A stretch of 45,688 bases of DNA from Candidatus Woesearchaeota archaeon. Lineage in GTDB: Archaea > Nanobdellota > Nanobdellia > Woesearchaeales > UBA9642. Of this stretch, positions 1 through 9,854 are shown one piece after another. Both the position numbers and the translations under genes were made by a program. How positions within the stretch are numbered: position 1 is the first letter of the stretch; each line of letters starts with the position of its first letter. The stretch is taken from contig DUIB01000064.1 of the NCBI GenBank assembly GCA_013330595.1, positions 1-45,688 of the forward strand, read 5' to 3'. The notes under the pieces are model-generated. The model did no database searches and had not been told where the DNA came from. It worked only from the letters and a program-made list of their open reading frames with translations.

Positions 1-3
1 TAT

Positions 4-843
4 ATGAAAAAGAGGCATTTAGTTGCAATTATTGCATTCCTGGCCTTTATGAGTGTAAGTTTTGTGAAGGCAGACCTTGTGTGCGGCCATGCTCCTGATT
101 CTTTATTGGGTTATGGACAGGTAGATATTTCTGGAATTATTATATCATGCAATAACATTGCCGACAGTATATGCCCTGAAGATTATGAAGATTACAATAA
201 TGCAAGCATATATGCCAGTTGTCTTAGCTGCTCTGATCCTGATTGTATAGGCACAGTCAGGGGAGTAGTACGTAGCTCTGCTGGTTTTCCAGTTGAAAGA
301 GCACTAGTAACTAGCCATCCTATCAGATGGAATACACTTGCTCCCAGCTTAGAAACCTCGACTTTCACTGATATATTGGGAAGATATACTTTATCAACAG
401 TTTCAGGCGTTTATTATGTGAGCGCACTTAAAGAGGGTTTTGACACAGAGCTAAAGCTTACATCTGTATTAAGAAACCAGAATACGAACCAGGACTTTAA
501 TCTACTTAATGGCACTTGTCATGAAGATTGCACAAATTCTTATGGACGGTGCAGTGCTGCATGTGATGGGTTGACATTCGAAAATGCGACACAGAGATGT
601 AAATTTTTCGATAGTAATACAAGATTATTATGCAACAATAGGATGAAAGGGTCAAGCGTATTTAATAGTATATATAATGATACTCATGCTTATTTTATTG
701 AGTGCTGTGAATCAGCTCCTGAATTAAAATATTATTCTAAGGTTAATATCAATTCAGCAGATATTAGTGATTTGGTAAAGATAGAAAAAATAGCCAGGTA
801 TAACGAGATACCGGTTAAGGTTATTATTGCCTATTGGTATTAA
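4..843 (+). CDS. Secreted Cys-rich protein with carboxypeptidase regulatory-like (beta-sandwich) segment
   Basis: N-terminal signal peptide-like MKKRHLVAIIAFLAFMSVSFVKA; segment GTVRGVVRSSAGFPVERALVTSHP...TDILGRYTLSTVSGVYYVSALKEGF resembles CarboxypepD_reg-like repeats; Cys-rich C-terminal part. Confidence 0.7.
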   Translation: MKKRHLVAIIAFLAFMSVSFVKADLVCGHAPDSLLGYGQVDISGIIISCNNIADSICPEDYEDYNNASIYASCLSCSDPDCIGTVRGVVRSSAGFPVERALVTSHPIRWNTLAPSLETSTFTDILGRYTLSTVSGVYYVSALKEGFDTELKLTSVLRNQNTNQDFNLLNGTCHEDCTNSYGRCSAACDGLTFENATQRCKFFDSNTRLLCNNRMKGSSVFNSIYNDTHAYFIECCESAPELKYYSKVNINSADISDLVKIEKIARYNEIPVKVIIAYWY

Positions 844-986
844 TGATTCTGAAGTGAAATGTATCCATTATTCATATTGAAAGATAAATCTTTATAAATA
901 TACTAATTATATAAAGGGCTATAATATATATTTATATACATTTGCTTTGACAATAGTGTTTGTATTGCTTAGCAAGGGGTGAGTTT

Positions 987-1529
987 GTGAATAAAAGAGC
1001 CTATTTTTTTATCCTCGATGCATTTATTGGAGGAGCAGTAATATTTCTTACGTTAATGATCTTGCTTAATTCAGATAACACTATTAACCAAAGGGCCAGG
1101 GAATTCAGTGAAGCTGATGAATATCTCAATTTTTTAGATCAAACACAAATTCAGGACCTCAATAATCCATATGTAAATACATTAATTCTTGGAGGCAATA
1201 TTAGCGACACTAAAAATACTATAATTGAGCAGATACATTATTTTCACTACATGATTTATGAAGGATGCGCTACGCAGGCATGCAAGAATTATTATAATGA
1301 CACAGCAAGAACTATGTTAGCAAATATAACCCAGGGCCTTGTTGCTGAAAAATATGGCTTTGATTATCTTATTAAGGATTCTGAAGCTAATTACTCCATA
1401 TTTTCCAAAAAGCTCAACGAGCTAACTAAAGCAAGGACAGTATTAGTTGCAAGAAGAATCGCTTTTGTTCCGATAAATAAAACAAGAATTTATGGGCCTA
1501 ATATCGTTGAAGTAAAGGTGTGGTATTAA
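987..1529 (+). CDS. Pilin-like / type IV pilus-associated membrane protein
   Basis: GTG start at 987 gives MNKRAYFFILDAFIGGAVIFLTLMILL, a pilin-like N-terminus typical of archaeal T4P loci; ORF track extends to 960. Confidence 0.65.
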   Translation: MNKRAYFFILDAFIGGAVIFLTLMILLNSDNTINQRAREFSEADEYLNFLDQTQIQDLNNPYVNTLILGGNISDTKNTIIEQIHYFHYMIYEGCATQACKNYYNDTARTMLANITQGLVAEKYGFDYLIKDSEANYSIFSKKLNELTKARTVLVARRIAFVPINKTRIYGPNIVEVKVWY

Positions 1530-1530
1530 T

Positions 1531-2544
1531 ATGAATAAATTGTTCAATACAAGAAAATCAATACTATTTACTTTGGCTGCAGTATTATTGTCAGCCTTGT
1601 TTTATACTTACTTTTCTTACAATAAAATCACGCCCGCGTACTATATCTATCAACCTATTAATGCAAGAATTCAGGTCATGGACAATTATGTGAAGAGTTT
1701 TGATGGATATCTTGCTCAGAGCATGGAGATATCAGCCTATACTGCTTTGGAATCTATATATGAAGAGAGATCCAGCACAGGCATCTTTTTTGCTGATAAG
1801 ATTGAATTTGATAATATGTTTGCTGAATGTGTAAAGTGTGGCATTGATTGCGCTACTGTCCCTGATGAATGTTCACATATGACAGCTACTGATATAGAAG
1901 GATTCATAAGAAATATGACAGAAATTGCAAAAAACAGACTTAACCTGAAGACAATTTATGAAGTAAATTCTGTCCAAGTAAAACAATCATGGCCATTTGA
2001 AGTCGAGGTTTCATTGAATATAACTTATTACGTAACAGATCTATCACGGAGCTTTTTATCGGACAATTTTGCTTCTTGGAATTCGACAAAGATCATCACA
2101 AGGTCAGTTTCTATAATAGGATTAAAGGATCCGCTGCTTGGAATAAGCACTGCTAAAGGATATGAAAGAGATATCAACTTATCTAGCATCTGTGCTTATA
2201 ATGAATCCTGTTGGAATATCACTTCTGCAAAATTATTTTATGACTCAAATTCATATCACTTTTCAGTTGAGGGGACTGGCTATATTCAGAGGTTTTGGAA
2301 TGATAGTTCAAATTCCCCATGTTGTGGCATAGAAAGCTTCCTTAATATAGGTGAGGCTTCTGGAAATAATTCATATGTTGATCATTACTATTACACTGGG
2401 AATTACACTTGTTCTCCGATAGGAGGAAATAAGGTCAAGATAATTCAATTTGATAACATTGATACAGGATTCAAGCTTGATGAGGAGACAGCAGTAAGGT
2501 ATAACATATTGGATGATGGAGAGCTGATCTGCCAATATCCTTAA
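1531..2544 (+). CDS. Membrane-anchored extracellular protein of pilus locus
   Basis: Single N-terminal TM, Cys pairs, tightly spaced after upstream pilin-like ORF. Confidence 0.65.
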   Translation: MNKLFNTRKSILFTLAAVLLSALFYTYFSYNKITPAYYIYQPINARIQVMDNYVKSFDGYLAQSMEISAYTALESIYEERSSTGIFFADKIEFDNMFAECVKCGIDCATVPDECSHMTATDIEGFIRNMTEIAKNRLNLKTIYEVNSVQVKQSWPFEVEVSLNITYYVTDLSRSFLSDNFASWNSTKIITRSVSIIGLKDPLLGISTAKGYERDINLSSICAYNESCWNITSAKLFYDSNSYHFSVEGTGYIQRFWNDSSNSPCCGIESFLNIGEASGNNSYVDHYYYTGNYTCSPIGGNKVKIIQFDNIDTGFKLDEETAVRYNILDDGELICQYP

Positions 2545-2568
2545 TTGGCATAAGATGCTTTATTGTGG

Positions 2569-2703
2569 TAGTAAGCGACAAAAGTTTTTGGTAATAATTT
2601 AGCATCTCGAGACTCAGAAGTTATTCTGAGTGCTCGCTCGAACATGCAATAAAATTGCATGATTCGAAGATGCTAAATTACCAAGCATTTAAGTCGCTTA
2701 CTA
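2569..2703. repeat. 135-bp self-complementary element, copy 1 (MITE-like): 11-bp perfect TIR tagtaagcgac/gtcgcttacta, flanked by TGG/TGG
   Basis: Identical by eye to 8502-8636; nested stems ggtaat/attacc, ttagcatct/agatgctaa and two internal hairpins. Confidence 0.9.
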
Positions 2704-2792
2704 TGGTAATGTTTCACCATTTTCGAATAATTAACAAACTTTTTATATGCTTCAGGCAGATATCTTGATAAGAAAGATAGAGAGTGTTTATT

Positions 2793-3245
2793 ATGGGTGA
2801 AGAAGTTATAAGAACAGGAGTAGATGAATTGTTAGATTTGCTTAAAGATAAGCCTAAAATTCCTCTTATCGAGGCTGCAAGAAAGATTAATATCCCTGTA
2901 GACATTGTTCAGGCATGGGTTGATTTTCTTGTGGAGGAGAGAATTCTGGGGATAGAATATAAATTTACAACCCCCTATATCTATATTAATCAGCCAGGGG
3001 ATTCAAAGGCTGTTTTGAGTGAAAAATCTTTGATAGTCGATATCTCTTATTTCAGGAATAAATTTATAGAAAGGGCAAAAAAGGATAATATTCCTGAAGC
3101 AAAGATACCTGATCTTTGGAAAAATCATTTAACACAAGAGCTTGATATAAAGAAAAAATTTTTCTTTTTTGAGGCACAGCAGAGAAGATTAAGAAATATC
3201 GAGGAATTGTGGAATACCTATCAATTATATTTGTTTTCCAGTTAA
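2793..3245 (+). CDS. Winged-helix-like protein of pilus locus
   Basis: MGEEVIRTGVDELLDLLKDKPKIPLIEAARKINIPVDIVQAWVDFLVEERILGIEYKFTTPYIYIN resembles a wHTH; TATA-like ctttttatatgc upstream. Confidence 0.65.
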   Translation: MGEEVIRTGVDELLDLLKDKPKIPLIEAARKINIPVDIVQAWVDFLVEERILGIEYKFTTPYIYINQPGDSKAVLSEKSLIVDISYFRNKFIERAKKDNIPEAKIPDLWKNHLTQELDIKKKFFFFEAQQRRLRNIEELWNTYQLYLFSS

Positions 3246-3257
3246 AAAGAGGTTATA

Positions 3258-4439
3258 ATGGAGCTAGAAGAATTTTTGGAAATTGATATCCTGCACTTTC
3301 TTGAGCATAGCAAAGAGGTTAAAGCGCAGTCTTATGTCGACAAAGAGGAGGATTATGGCGTATTTCTTAATAAGGATTTTTTGAAGGAATTGGATAAAGC
3401 AGTCGAGAGCGATAATGTAGCTGCCACCCAGAAATTATTTGATGAACTAAGAGACTACTATAATTCTATACCAAAGAACAGCATTGAAGAAAAAAAGGTC
3501 TATAATGTACTGGAACAGATGTATAACAAGATTGATGCCTATATAAAATTAAAAGGCAATGTTAAAGCTGTAAGAAGTTTTGCTGAAATACTCTCAGGAC
3601 ACTATATATTTTCTGACTATGATAATCCGGCATTGGCATCAATGCAAGAACAAGGCGGTACAACAGATATGAACATTGAGAGGAAGCTTCAGAATCTTGA
3701 TAGCAAGCTGACAAAGTTTGGGGAGGATGTCTCTGCCTTGAAAGAATCATTGATTGTGGATGCAGACTTAAAATCAGGTAGAGACTTGCGAATCATCAAG
3801 GTGCCAAAAAAACCAGAAAGCCGGGAATCAGGGGATGATGCCTCAAAAGATGTTAGCCGTATAAAAGAAATGGCAGCAGCTGTCAATTTGCAAATAAATA
3901 ATATGCAAATAAACAATAGGCTGTCACCACAAAAGAATGTAACTCTCCAACCTCCTATTCTTCTAAACTCAATGAAGGCTCTTAATTCTAGATTTTCCTT
4001 GAGACCCCAGCAGAATACTGTGAAATCGCAAAAATTGGCAAAAAAAGCCGGAGTGAAAAATACTGGCACTGCAATAAATGAATTGAAGAAATTTAACGAA
4101 ATCGGGATTGAAGAGCCAAAAAAATCAGACATTGAAAAACAAAGCTCTAATGAAGCTGCTAATAGAGGAATAAATCCCTCAAATCAAAAATCAAATCAAA
4201 AATCAAATGAATTCACAGAAATTTCAGGTGAAGCATCAAATACTGCCCAGAAAAGAAAATTTGGGGGCATAGATAGCATTGAAATAGACGAATTATATGT
4301 GGATGGGCTGAAGAAAATGTACGAAAAAGACTATTATTCTGCAGAGAATATTTTTAGGCATATACTTCAATTGAGGCCCAGAAACATGAAGGCAAGGATA
4401 AGATTAAAGCAGTGCTTGGAAGGCGATGTGAATGGATAA
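3258..4439 (+). CDS. Low-complexity linker protein with C-terminal TPR-like repeat
   Basis: C-terminus VDGLKKMYEKDYYSAENIFRHILQLRPRNMKARIRLKQCL is TPR-like; overlaps start of ATPase gene by 8 bp. Confidence 0.65.
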   Translation: MELEEFLEIDILHFLEHSKEVKAQSYVDKEEDYGVFLNKDFLKELDKAVESDNVAATQKLFDELRDYYNSIPKNSIEEKKVYNVLEQMYNKIDAYIKLKGNVKAVRSFAEILSGHYIFSDYDNPALASMQEQGGTTDMNIERKLQNLDSKLTKFGEDVSALKESLIVDADLKSGRDLRIIKVPKKPESRESGDDASKDVSRIKEMAAAVNLQINNMQINNRLSPQKNVTLQPPILLNSMKALNSRFSLRPQQNTVKSQKLAKKAGVKNTGTAINELKKFNEIGIEEPKKSDIEKQSSNEAANRGINPSNQKSNQKSNEFTEISGEASNTAQKRKFGGIDSIEIDELYVDGLKKMYEKDYYSAENIFRHILQLRPRNMKARIRLKQCLEGDVNG

Positions 4440-5919
4440 TTATCATGACCCGGCAGCTAAGGCTGATGCAAGAAGGAAGCCGGAAATTTCCCTGGATAAT
4501 TACAAGATCAAGATAAATGATATCATAGTTGACATTAATATTATTATCAAAGAGTATGATTCGACACCAAGATATGTGGTCTCATTGACTAATATTAGCG
4601 AGACAACCAAAATTATTCTGGAAAAAATCAGACAAGAATTTATTTCAAAAGTTGATCCGAGGGAAATAGAGAATGCACAAGAATCAGAGGATATTAGAGA
4701 CAGATTTAGGGGAGAGGTAAGAAATTTGATACAGAAATATTTCCCTTCAGCGAACGAGGATACAACAAACATGCTTGTAAATTATATCATCCAGGAAAAT
4801 CTTGGTTTTGGAAAAATTGAAATCCTTCTTAAGGATATATTTCTGGAGGAGATTGTAATCAATAACCATAATGAGCCAGTATGGGTTTATCATAAAAAAC
4901 ATGGTTGGCTAGTAACAAATATAACACTGATGGCAGAATCCAGAATAAGGCATTATGCCACGATGATAGGAAGGGATGTGGGCAAAGAAATCACCACATT
5001 AAATCCATTGATGGATGCCCATTTAAAGACAGGGGACAGGGTGAATGCAACATTGATGCCCATATCCAGCAAAGGCAACACAATCACCATAAGGAAATTC
5101 TCTGCTGATCCATGGACAATAACAAAGTTCATTCGTGATAATACGATCTCTTTAGAGGCTGCAGCATTTCTTTGGTTTGCTATTCAGAATGAACTCTCAA
5201 TATTGGTTGCAGGAGGCACTGGATCAGGAAAAACATCAATGCTAAATGTCATAAGCAATTTTTTCCCACCAAATCAGAGGATTATATCGATTGAGGATAC
5301 TCGAGAGCTTATACTGCCTAGCAATCTGCATTGGGTGCCTTTAGAGACAAGGCTTCCAAATCCAGAGGGGAAGGGAGAGATAACAATGCTTGATCTTCTT
5401 ATTAATTCATTAAGAATGAGGCCAGATAGGATATTGGTTGGTGAGATTAGAAGGCAGAAGGAAGCTCAGGTATTATTAGAGGCCATGCATACCGGCCATT
5501 CAGTATATGCTACCGTACATGCAAACAATGCAGATGAAGTGATTGTAAGGCTGACAAATCCTCCTATTGATATACCTAAAAGCATGATATCATCACTCAG
5601 TGTTGTGTTGGTTCAATCAAGAAATAGGAGGACAGGAAAGAGAAGGACACTGCAATTAGCAGAGGTCACGCCGACAGGAGATGTTAAAATTCTTTATCAA
5701 CTCAATGTTAGCAAAGATTCTCTTGATGTAATATCCAAATCAGAGACTGTTATTGAAAAATTGAAGCTCTATACAGGTTGGAGTGAGGATGAAATAAATA
5801 GTGATTTGAAGGAGAAAGTGAATATACTGCAATGGATGCTGACAAATAACATTGAGGATGTTAATCATATAGGAATGATTATGTCTAAATATTATATTGG
5901 CAATCTTGTTTTGGATTGA
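4432..5919 (+). CDS. Type II/IV secretion system ATPase (GspE/TadA/VirB11 family)
   Basis: Walker A GGTGSGKTS, RPDRILVGEIR, EAMHTGHSVYATVHANNADEVIVRL. Confidence 0.95.
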   Translation: MDNYHDPAAKADARRKPEISLDNYKIKINDIIVDINIIIKEYDSTPRYVVSLTNISETTKIILEKIRQEFISKVDPREIENAQESEDIRDRFRGEVRNLIQKYFPSANEDTTNMLVNYIIQENLGFGKIEILLKDIFLEEIVINNHNEPVWVYHKKHGWLVTNITLMAESRIRHYATMIGRDVGKEITTLNPLMDAHLKTGDRVNATLMPISSKGNTITIRKFSADPWTITKFIRDNTISLEAAAFLWFAIQNELSILVAGGTGSGKTSMLNVISNFFPPNQRIISIEDTRELILPSNLHWVPLETRLPNPEGKGEITMLDLLINSLRMRPDRILVGEIRRQKEAQVLLEAMHTGHSVYATVHANNADEVIVRLTNPPIDIPKSMISSLSVVLVQSRNRRTGKRRTLQLAEVTPTGDVKILYQLNVSKDSLDVISKSETVIEKLKLYTGWSEDEINSDLKEKVNILQWMLTNNIEDVNHIGMIMSKYYIGNLVLD

Positions 5920-5930
5920 GCAGGTGAATT

Positions 5931-6740
5931 ATGAGTTTTTACAGATTATTAGCCAATAATTTTCCGAATCTTAAAAAAGACTTAGTAAGAGCAGGGATAA
6001 GTGATACTGCTGAAAAATATGTTAAAGACACTTTTCAGATGACCTTATTTATGTCATTTGGCATTTCTGTGGTCAGCATATTCTTTTTCCTCAAATATAA
6101 AATAAACATAATGTTGTCTATCTTGATTTTGTTTTTTTGTCTATTATTGTTTTTTGCTTTTTTTCTGAAAAGAGCTGAGGTGAGGATTATAAAAAGGGAA
6201 AAGGAAATCGACAGGGATGTATTATTCGCAGGAAGATTCTTGCTTGTCAAAATCAATTCTGGGAAGCCCTTGATTAATGCTATCGGTGATGCATCAATTA
6301 GCTATGGTGTCGCAGGCAAATTTTTTAAGGAGATCGTAAGAGATATCGACTTAGGAACCCCTCTGGAGCAGGCCCTTGAAAATGCCTATAAGACAACGCC
6401 TTCTAAAAGGTTTAAAAAAATACTATTCCAGATAAATAATGCATTAAAGATAGGAGTTGATCTTTCAGCACCGCTGGAATCGACGCTAGATGAGATTTCC
6501 CAGGAGCAACTGGTAGAAATACAGCGGTATGGCAGGAAACTTAATGGAATAATTATGTTTTATATGCTGCTGGCAATAGTCATCCCTTCGCTAGGTATAA
6601 CTTTGTTCAGCATAATCACCTCGATGGTTTCCATTAATTTCAGTTCACAGATATATGTTGTTGTGATTTTACTGCTGATTGTAATTCAAATAGTGTTTTT
6701 GACTGTTTTCAAATCAATTAGGCCAAACCTAAACATATAA
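5931..6740 (+). CDS. T2SF/TadB-like pilus assembly membrane protein
   Basis: Multiple TMs; ...FAGRFLLVKINSGKPLINAIGDAS... adjacent to ATPase. Confidence 0.85.
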   Translation: MSFYRLLANNFPNLKKDLVRAGISDTAEKYVKDTFQMTLFMSFGISVVSIFFFLKYKINIMLSILILFFCLLLFFAFFLKRAEVRIIKREKEIDRDVLFAGRFLLVKINSGKPLINAIGDASISYGVAGKFFKEIVRDIDLGTPLEQALENAYKTTPSKRFKKILFQINNALKIGVDLSAPLESTLDEISQEQLVEIQRYGRKLNGIIMFYMLLAIVIPSLGITLFSIITSMVSINFSSQIYVVVILLLIVIQIVFLTVFKSIRPNLNI

Positions 6741-6741
6741 A

Positions 6742-7752
6742 ATGAGAAATTTTGCATCAGAATTCGGAAAGGCATTTATCTTTAAGAGGATAAGACCAGG
6801 CATCAGAAGATTTTTTCTCAGAGCAGGATATGATGATGTGCCATACAGGATGTTCGGATACCTGTTTTATCTAACGTTATTTATGACATATATCCTGTAT
6901 ATTATTTTTATTTACCCGAGGATTGTCGCATTCAATGCAATGACTATAGTTGTCGTTACCTTCACTACATGGGTTGTTGTTCCTCTGGCAATAATCAGCC
7001 TAATTGTAGTATATATATATTTTAGCATGACAATCAGAATCTTTCAAAGAACAAAAGAGATAGAAAGGATACTTCCTGAATATTTGCAATTAGTGAGCTC
7101 AAATCTTAAGGGAGGATTATCTTTTGAAAACAGCTTATGGAATGCGATAAGCCCTGAATTTAGCATAGTTGCTAAGGAGATTACCATTGTATCAAAAAAG
7201 GTTATGACAGGGAGCGATCTGACTATTGCATTAGAAGAGTTCACAGAAAAATACAACAGCCCTTTGCTTAAGAGGTCATTTGATCTCATAATAGGAGAGG
7301 TAGAGTCTGGTGGTCAGATAGCGTTTATTGTTGACAAAGTCATAGATAATCTGAGGAAAACCAAGGTGCTGAAGGAGGAAATGACTGCATCAACCTTGAC
7401 TTATATGATATTTATAGGGGCTATTGTTATATTGATAGCACCAGGATTATTTGCCCTGTCATATCATCTTCTGAAGATAATGGGAGGATTCGGTGCGCAG
7501 CTCTCAGCCTCTCCGATACAAGGGCTCCCGATTAAGATGTCAGGCGGAAATTTAGACATTGATGCTTTCAGGAATTTTTCAATATCAGCATTGTTGATGG
7601 TTTCCTTGTTTTCATCTATGCTGATATCTATTATCGAAAAAGGAGATGTGAGAGGAGGTCTGAAGTATATCCCTGCATTCATGATAAGCTCAATATTTTT
7701 TTATTTTGTTTTTGTATCTGCTCTAGAAATGGTTTTTGGAGGAATAGGATAA
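6742..7752 (+). CDS. T2SF/TadC-like pilus assembly membrane protein
   Basis: EIERILPEYLQLVSSNLKGGLSFENSLWNAI motif, multiple TMs, adjacent paralogous gene. Confidence 0.85.
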   Translation: MRNFASEFGKAFIFKRIRPGIRRFFLRAGYDDVPYRMFGYLFYLTLFMTYILYIIFIYPRIVAFNAMTIVVVTFTTWVVVPLAIISLIVVYIYFSMTIRIFQRTKEIERILPEYLQLVSSNLKGGLSFENSLWNAISPEFSIVAKEITIVSKKVMTGSDLTIALEEFTEKYNSPLLKRSFDLIIGEVESGGQIAFIVDKVIDNLRKTKVLKEEMTASTLTYMIFIGAIVILIAPGLFALSYHLLKIMGGFGAQLSASPIQGLPIKMSGGNLDIDAFRNFSISALLMVSLFSSMLISIIEKGDVRGGLKYIPAFMISSIFFYFVFVSALEMVFGGIG

Positions 7753-7794
7753 ACTTGCTTTAATTAAGTCTGAAAGACTTAAAAAAAAGGGATA

Positions 7795-7986
7795 TAGTTG
7801 AGGACATAAATAACCTATAAGTTAGCATCTCGGAAATGAGGATTAATCCTCATTATCCGCTCGAACCTTGGACAGAGTTCAAAGGTTCGAAGATGCAAAG
7901 AAATACTTGGTATTTCTTGCACAAGAAATTTTATGCATGAAATTTCTTAGTGCTAACTTATTATAGGGAACTATTGTCTTCAACTA
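7795..7986. repeat. Divergent member of the 2569/8502 element family; 12-bp terminal stem tagttgaggaca/tgtcttcaacta (one G-U), flanked by ATA/ATA
   Basis: Shares core skeleton ttagcatctcg-[hairpin]-cgctcgaac-[hairpin]-ttcgaagatgc with the 135-bp copies; two further hairpins on the 3' side. Confidence 0.8.
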
Positions 7987-8040
7987 ATATTGCAGTAAAT
8001 TTATAAATATGCTAATATGATAACACATTTGAGGATTTGT

Positions 8041-8496
8041 ATGATAAAAAGATCTCAGGTTGCACTTGAATTTTTGATGACATATGGATGGGCTATGCTC
8101 ATTATTTTGATAGCATTCGGATCATTAGCTTATTTTGGAATGTTTAATCCAGAAAAAGTTCTTCCAGATAATTGTTTGTTTGGAAATGGATTAACATGCG
8201 TTGATGGAATAATAAGGCGCGAGGCCCCTAATACCTATAATGTGACATTAGTTCTGCAAAATACATTAGGACAAACCATGTATTCCCTCAGAGTCAAAGT
8301 TGATACTGTAAATTGCAGTGTGTTGGGAAGCCAAAATTTGGCAAGTGAAGACAAAAGGTTTGTCGAGTGCAATGTAACTTCATCATCATTCAGCATTGGG
8401 AAAAAAGCAAAAGTCAAGATGACAGCCAATTATAGGAGGACTGCTTCAGGATTAGATCAAGCATCAATTGGAGAGATATATGCTACAGTTCAATAA
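8041..8496 (+). CDS. Class III signal peptide archaeal pilin
   Basis: MIKRSQVALEFLMTYGWAMLIILIAFGSLAYFG: QxSxExxxL-type class III motif. Confidence 0.85.
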   Translation: MIKRSQVALEFLMTYGWAMLIILIAFGSLAYFGMFNPEKVLPDNCLFGNGLTCVDGIIRREAPNTYNVTLVLQNTLGQTMYSLRVKVDTVNCSVLGSQNLASEDKRFVECNVTSSSFSIGKKAKVKMTANYRRTASGLDQASIGEIYATVQ

Positions 8497-8501
8497 TGCA
8501 T

Positions 8502-8636
8502 TAGTAAGCGACAAAAGTTTTTGGTAATAATTTAGCATCTCGAGACTCAGAAGTTATTCTGAGTGCTCGCTCGAACATGCAATAAAATTGCATGATTCGA
8601 AGATGCTAAATTACCAAGCATTTAAGTCGCTTACTA
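8502..8636. repeat. 135-bp self-complementary element, copy 2, flanked by CAT/CAT
   Basis: Same 135-nt string as 2569-2703. Confidence 0.9.
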
Positions 8637-8668
8637 CATAATACTGTTGCTGCTAATAGGGTTAGAAA

Positions 8669-9127
8669 ATGAGAAGATCTCAGGTTGCATTGGAATTTCT
8701 CGTGACATATGGATGGGCTATTCTCGGAGTTACAATTGTCTTGACAGCTATCTTGTATTTTGGTATCTTGGATACAGGTAAGTATGTAAATGATGCCTGT
8801 AACTTCGGAACACAGTTTGCCTGTGAGGATTGGAGACTGACAACAGATGGAATTCTCCAGGTTACGTTAAGGAATAATTTCGGTGTGCCTATTGATATCA
8901 CTGAAGCTTATGCTTCATCTGACTATGGGCAGGATGTTAACTGTAATACAATGGCATATTTTGCAGTTAATGCTGTCAACTCAAGCAGTTGCTCAATTAT
9001 TAGTGGATCAGAAACTATTCCTGAAAATGAAAAAGTCAAAATAAAAGTGCTGATAGGCTATCAAGGACCTTCAGGAAATCCGCATAATCTAAGAGCTGAT
9101 ATTATTGCCACAGCGCAATCACCATGA
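8669..9127 (+). CDS. Class III signal peptide archaeal pilin (second copy)
   Basis: MRRSQVALEFLVTYGWAILGVTIVLTAILYFG. Confidence 0.85.
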   Translation: MRRSQVALEFLVTYGWAILGVTIVLTAILYFGILDTGKYVNDACNFGTQFACEDWRLTTDGILQVTLRNNFGVPIDITEAYASSDYGQDVNCNTMAYFAVNAVNSSSCSIISGSETIPENEKVKIKVLIGYQGPSGNPHNLRADIIATAQSP

Positions 9128-9207
9128 TTGTGCTCAATCATAATATTTATAAATCATGATAGATTCCTATGGGAATAGGTCATTCTAAAATTTTGAAAGG
9201 TGATTAC

Positions 9208-9831
9208 ATGGAAGGATTAAAGACAGGGACTACAACTTTGGGAATAGTCTGCAAAGATGGGGTTGTCATTGCAGCTGACAGAAGAGCTACAGCTGGAAAT
9301 TTTATTGCATCAAAAGATGTTGAGAAAGTAGTGCAGATCAATGAGAATCTTGCGATTACAACAGCCGGATCAGTCAGTGATATACAATTGTTCATAAAAT
9401 TATTCAGGGCAGAATTAAAGCTTAAGAATATCAAAACAAACAGGTCCAATACCATAAAGGAGGCTGCTAATCTTGCAGCTAGGATGGTTTATGAAGGTGC
9501 AAGACAGTATTTTCCAAGTATAGCACATTTTCTTTTGGCTGGTTTTGATAATAGCGGGACTCATTTATATGAGCTATATCCTGATGGAAGCATGTCAGAG
9601 ATCAAGGATTATATATCTTCAGGATCAGGAAGTCCAATGGTGTTTGGAGTATTAGAGAGCAGCTACAAGGACACGTTGAGTGTTAAGGATGGAGAGGACC
9701 TTGCATTAAGGGCAATCTCTGCTAGTATCCAGAGGGATGCAATGTCAGGAAATGGTATTGATGTAACAGTCATAACAAAGGATAATATCAAAAAAACAGT
9801 ACAGAGAAAGGTTCCTACAGTACCTGTATGA
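9208..9831 (+). CDS. psmB: Proteasome beta subunit
   Basis: MEGLKTG|TTTLGIVCKDGVVIAADRRATAGNFIASKDVEKV, N-terminal Thr after short propeptide; in-frame ORF extends to 9169. Confidence 0.95.
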   Translation: MEGLKTGTTTLGIVCKDGVVIAADRRATAGNFIASKDVEKVVQINENLAITTAGSVSDIQLFIKLFRAELKLKNIKTNRSNTIKEAANLAARMVYEGARQYFPSIAHFLLAGFDNSGTHLYELYPDGSMSEIKDYISSGSGSPMVFGVLESSYKDTLSVKDGEDLALRAISASIQRDAMSGNGIDVTVITKDNIKKTVQRKVPTVPV

Positions 9832-9854
9832 AGTTCTTTTATTAGAGGATTATA

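Noticed and set aside
2569-2703. CRISPR array or tRNA interpretation of the 135-bp repeats
   Set aside because: Only two dispersed copies, no spacers, and the branched fold has no anticodon or T-loop motifs.
4183-4210. Short tandem repeat aaatcaaaaatc (NQKSNQKSN)
   Set aside because: Minor low-complexity linker inside a coding region.
7764-7782. Hairpin ttaagtct-gaa-agacttaa followed by an A-run as a terminator
   Set aside because: On the + strand it is followed by A rather than T residues; as a minus-strand terminator it would serve no obvious gene here.
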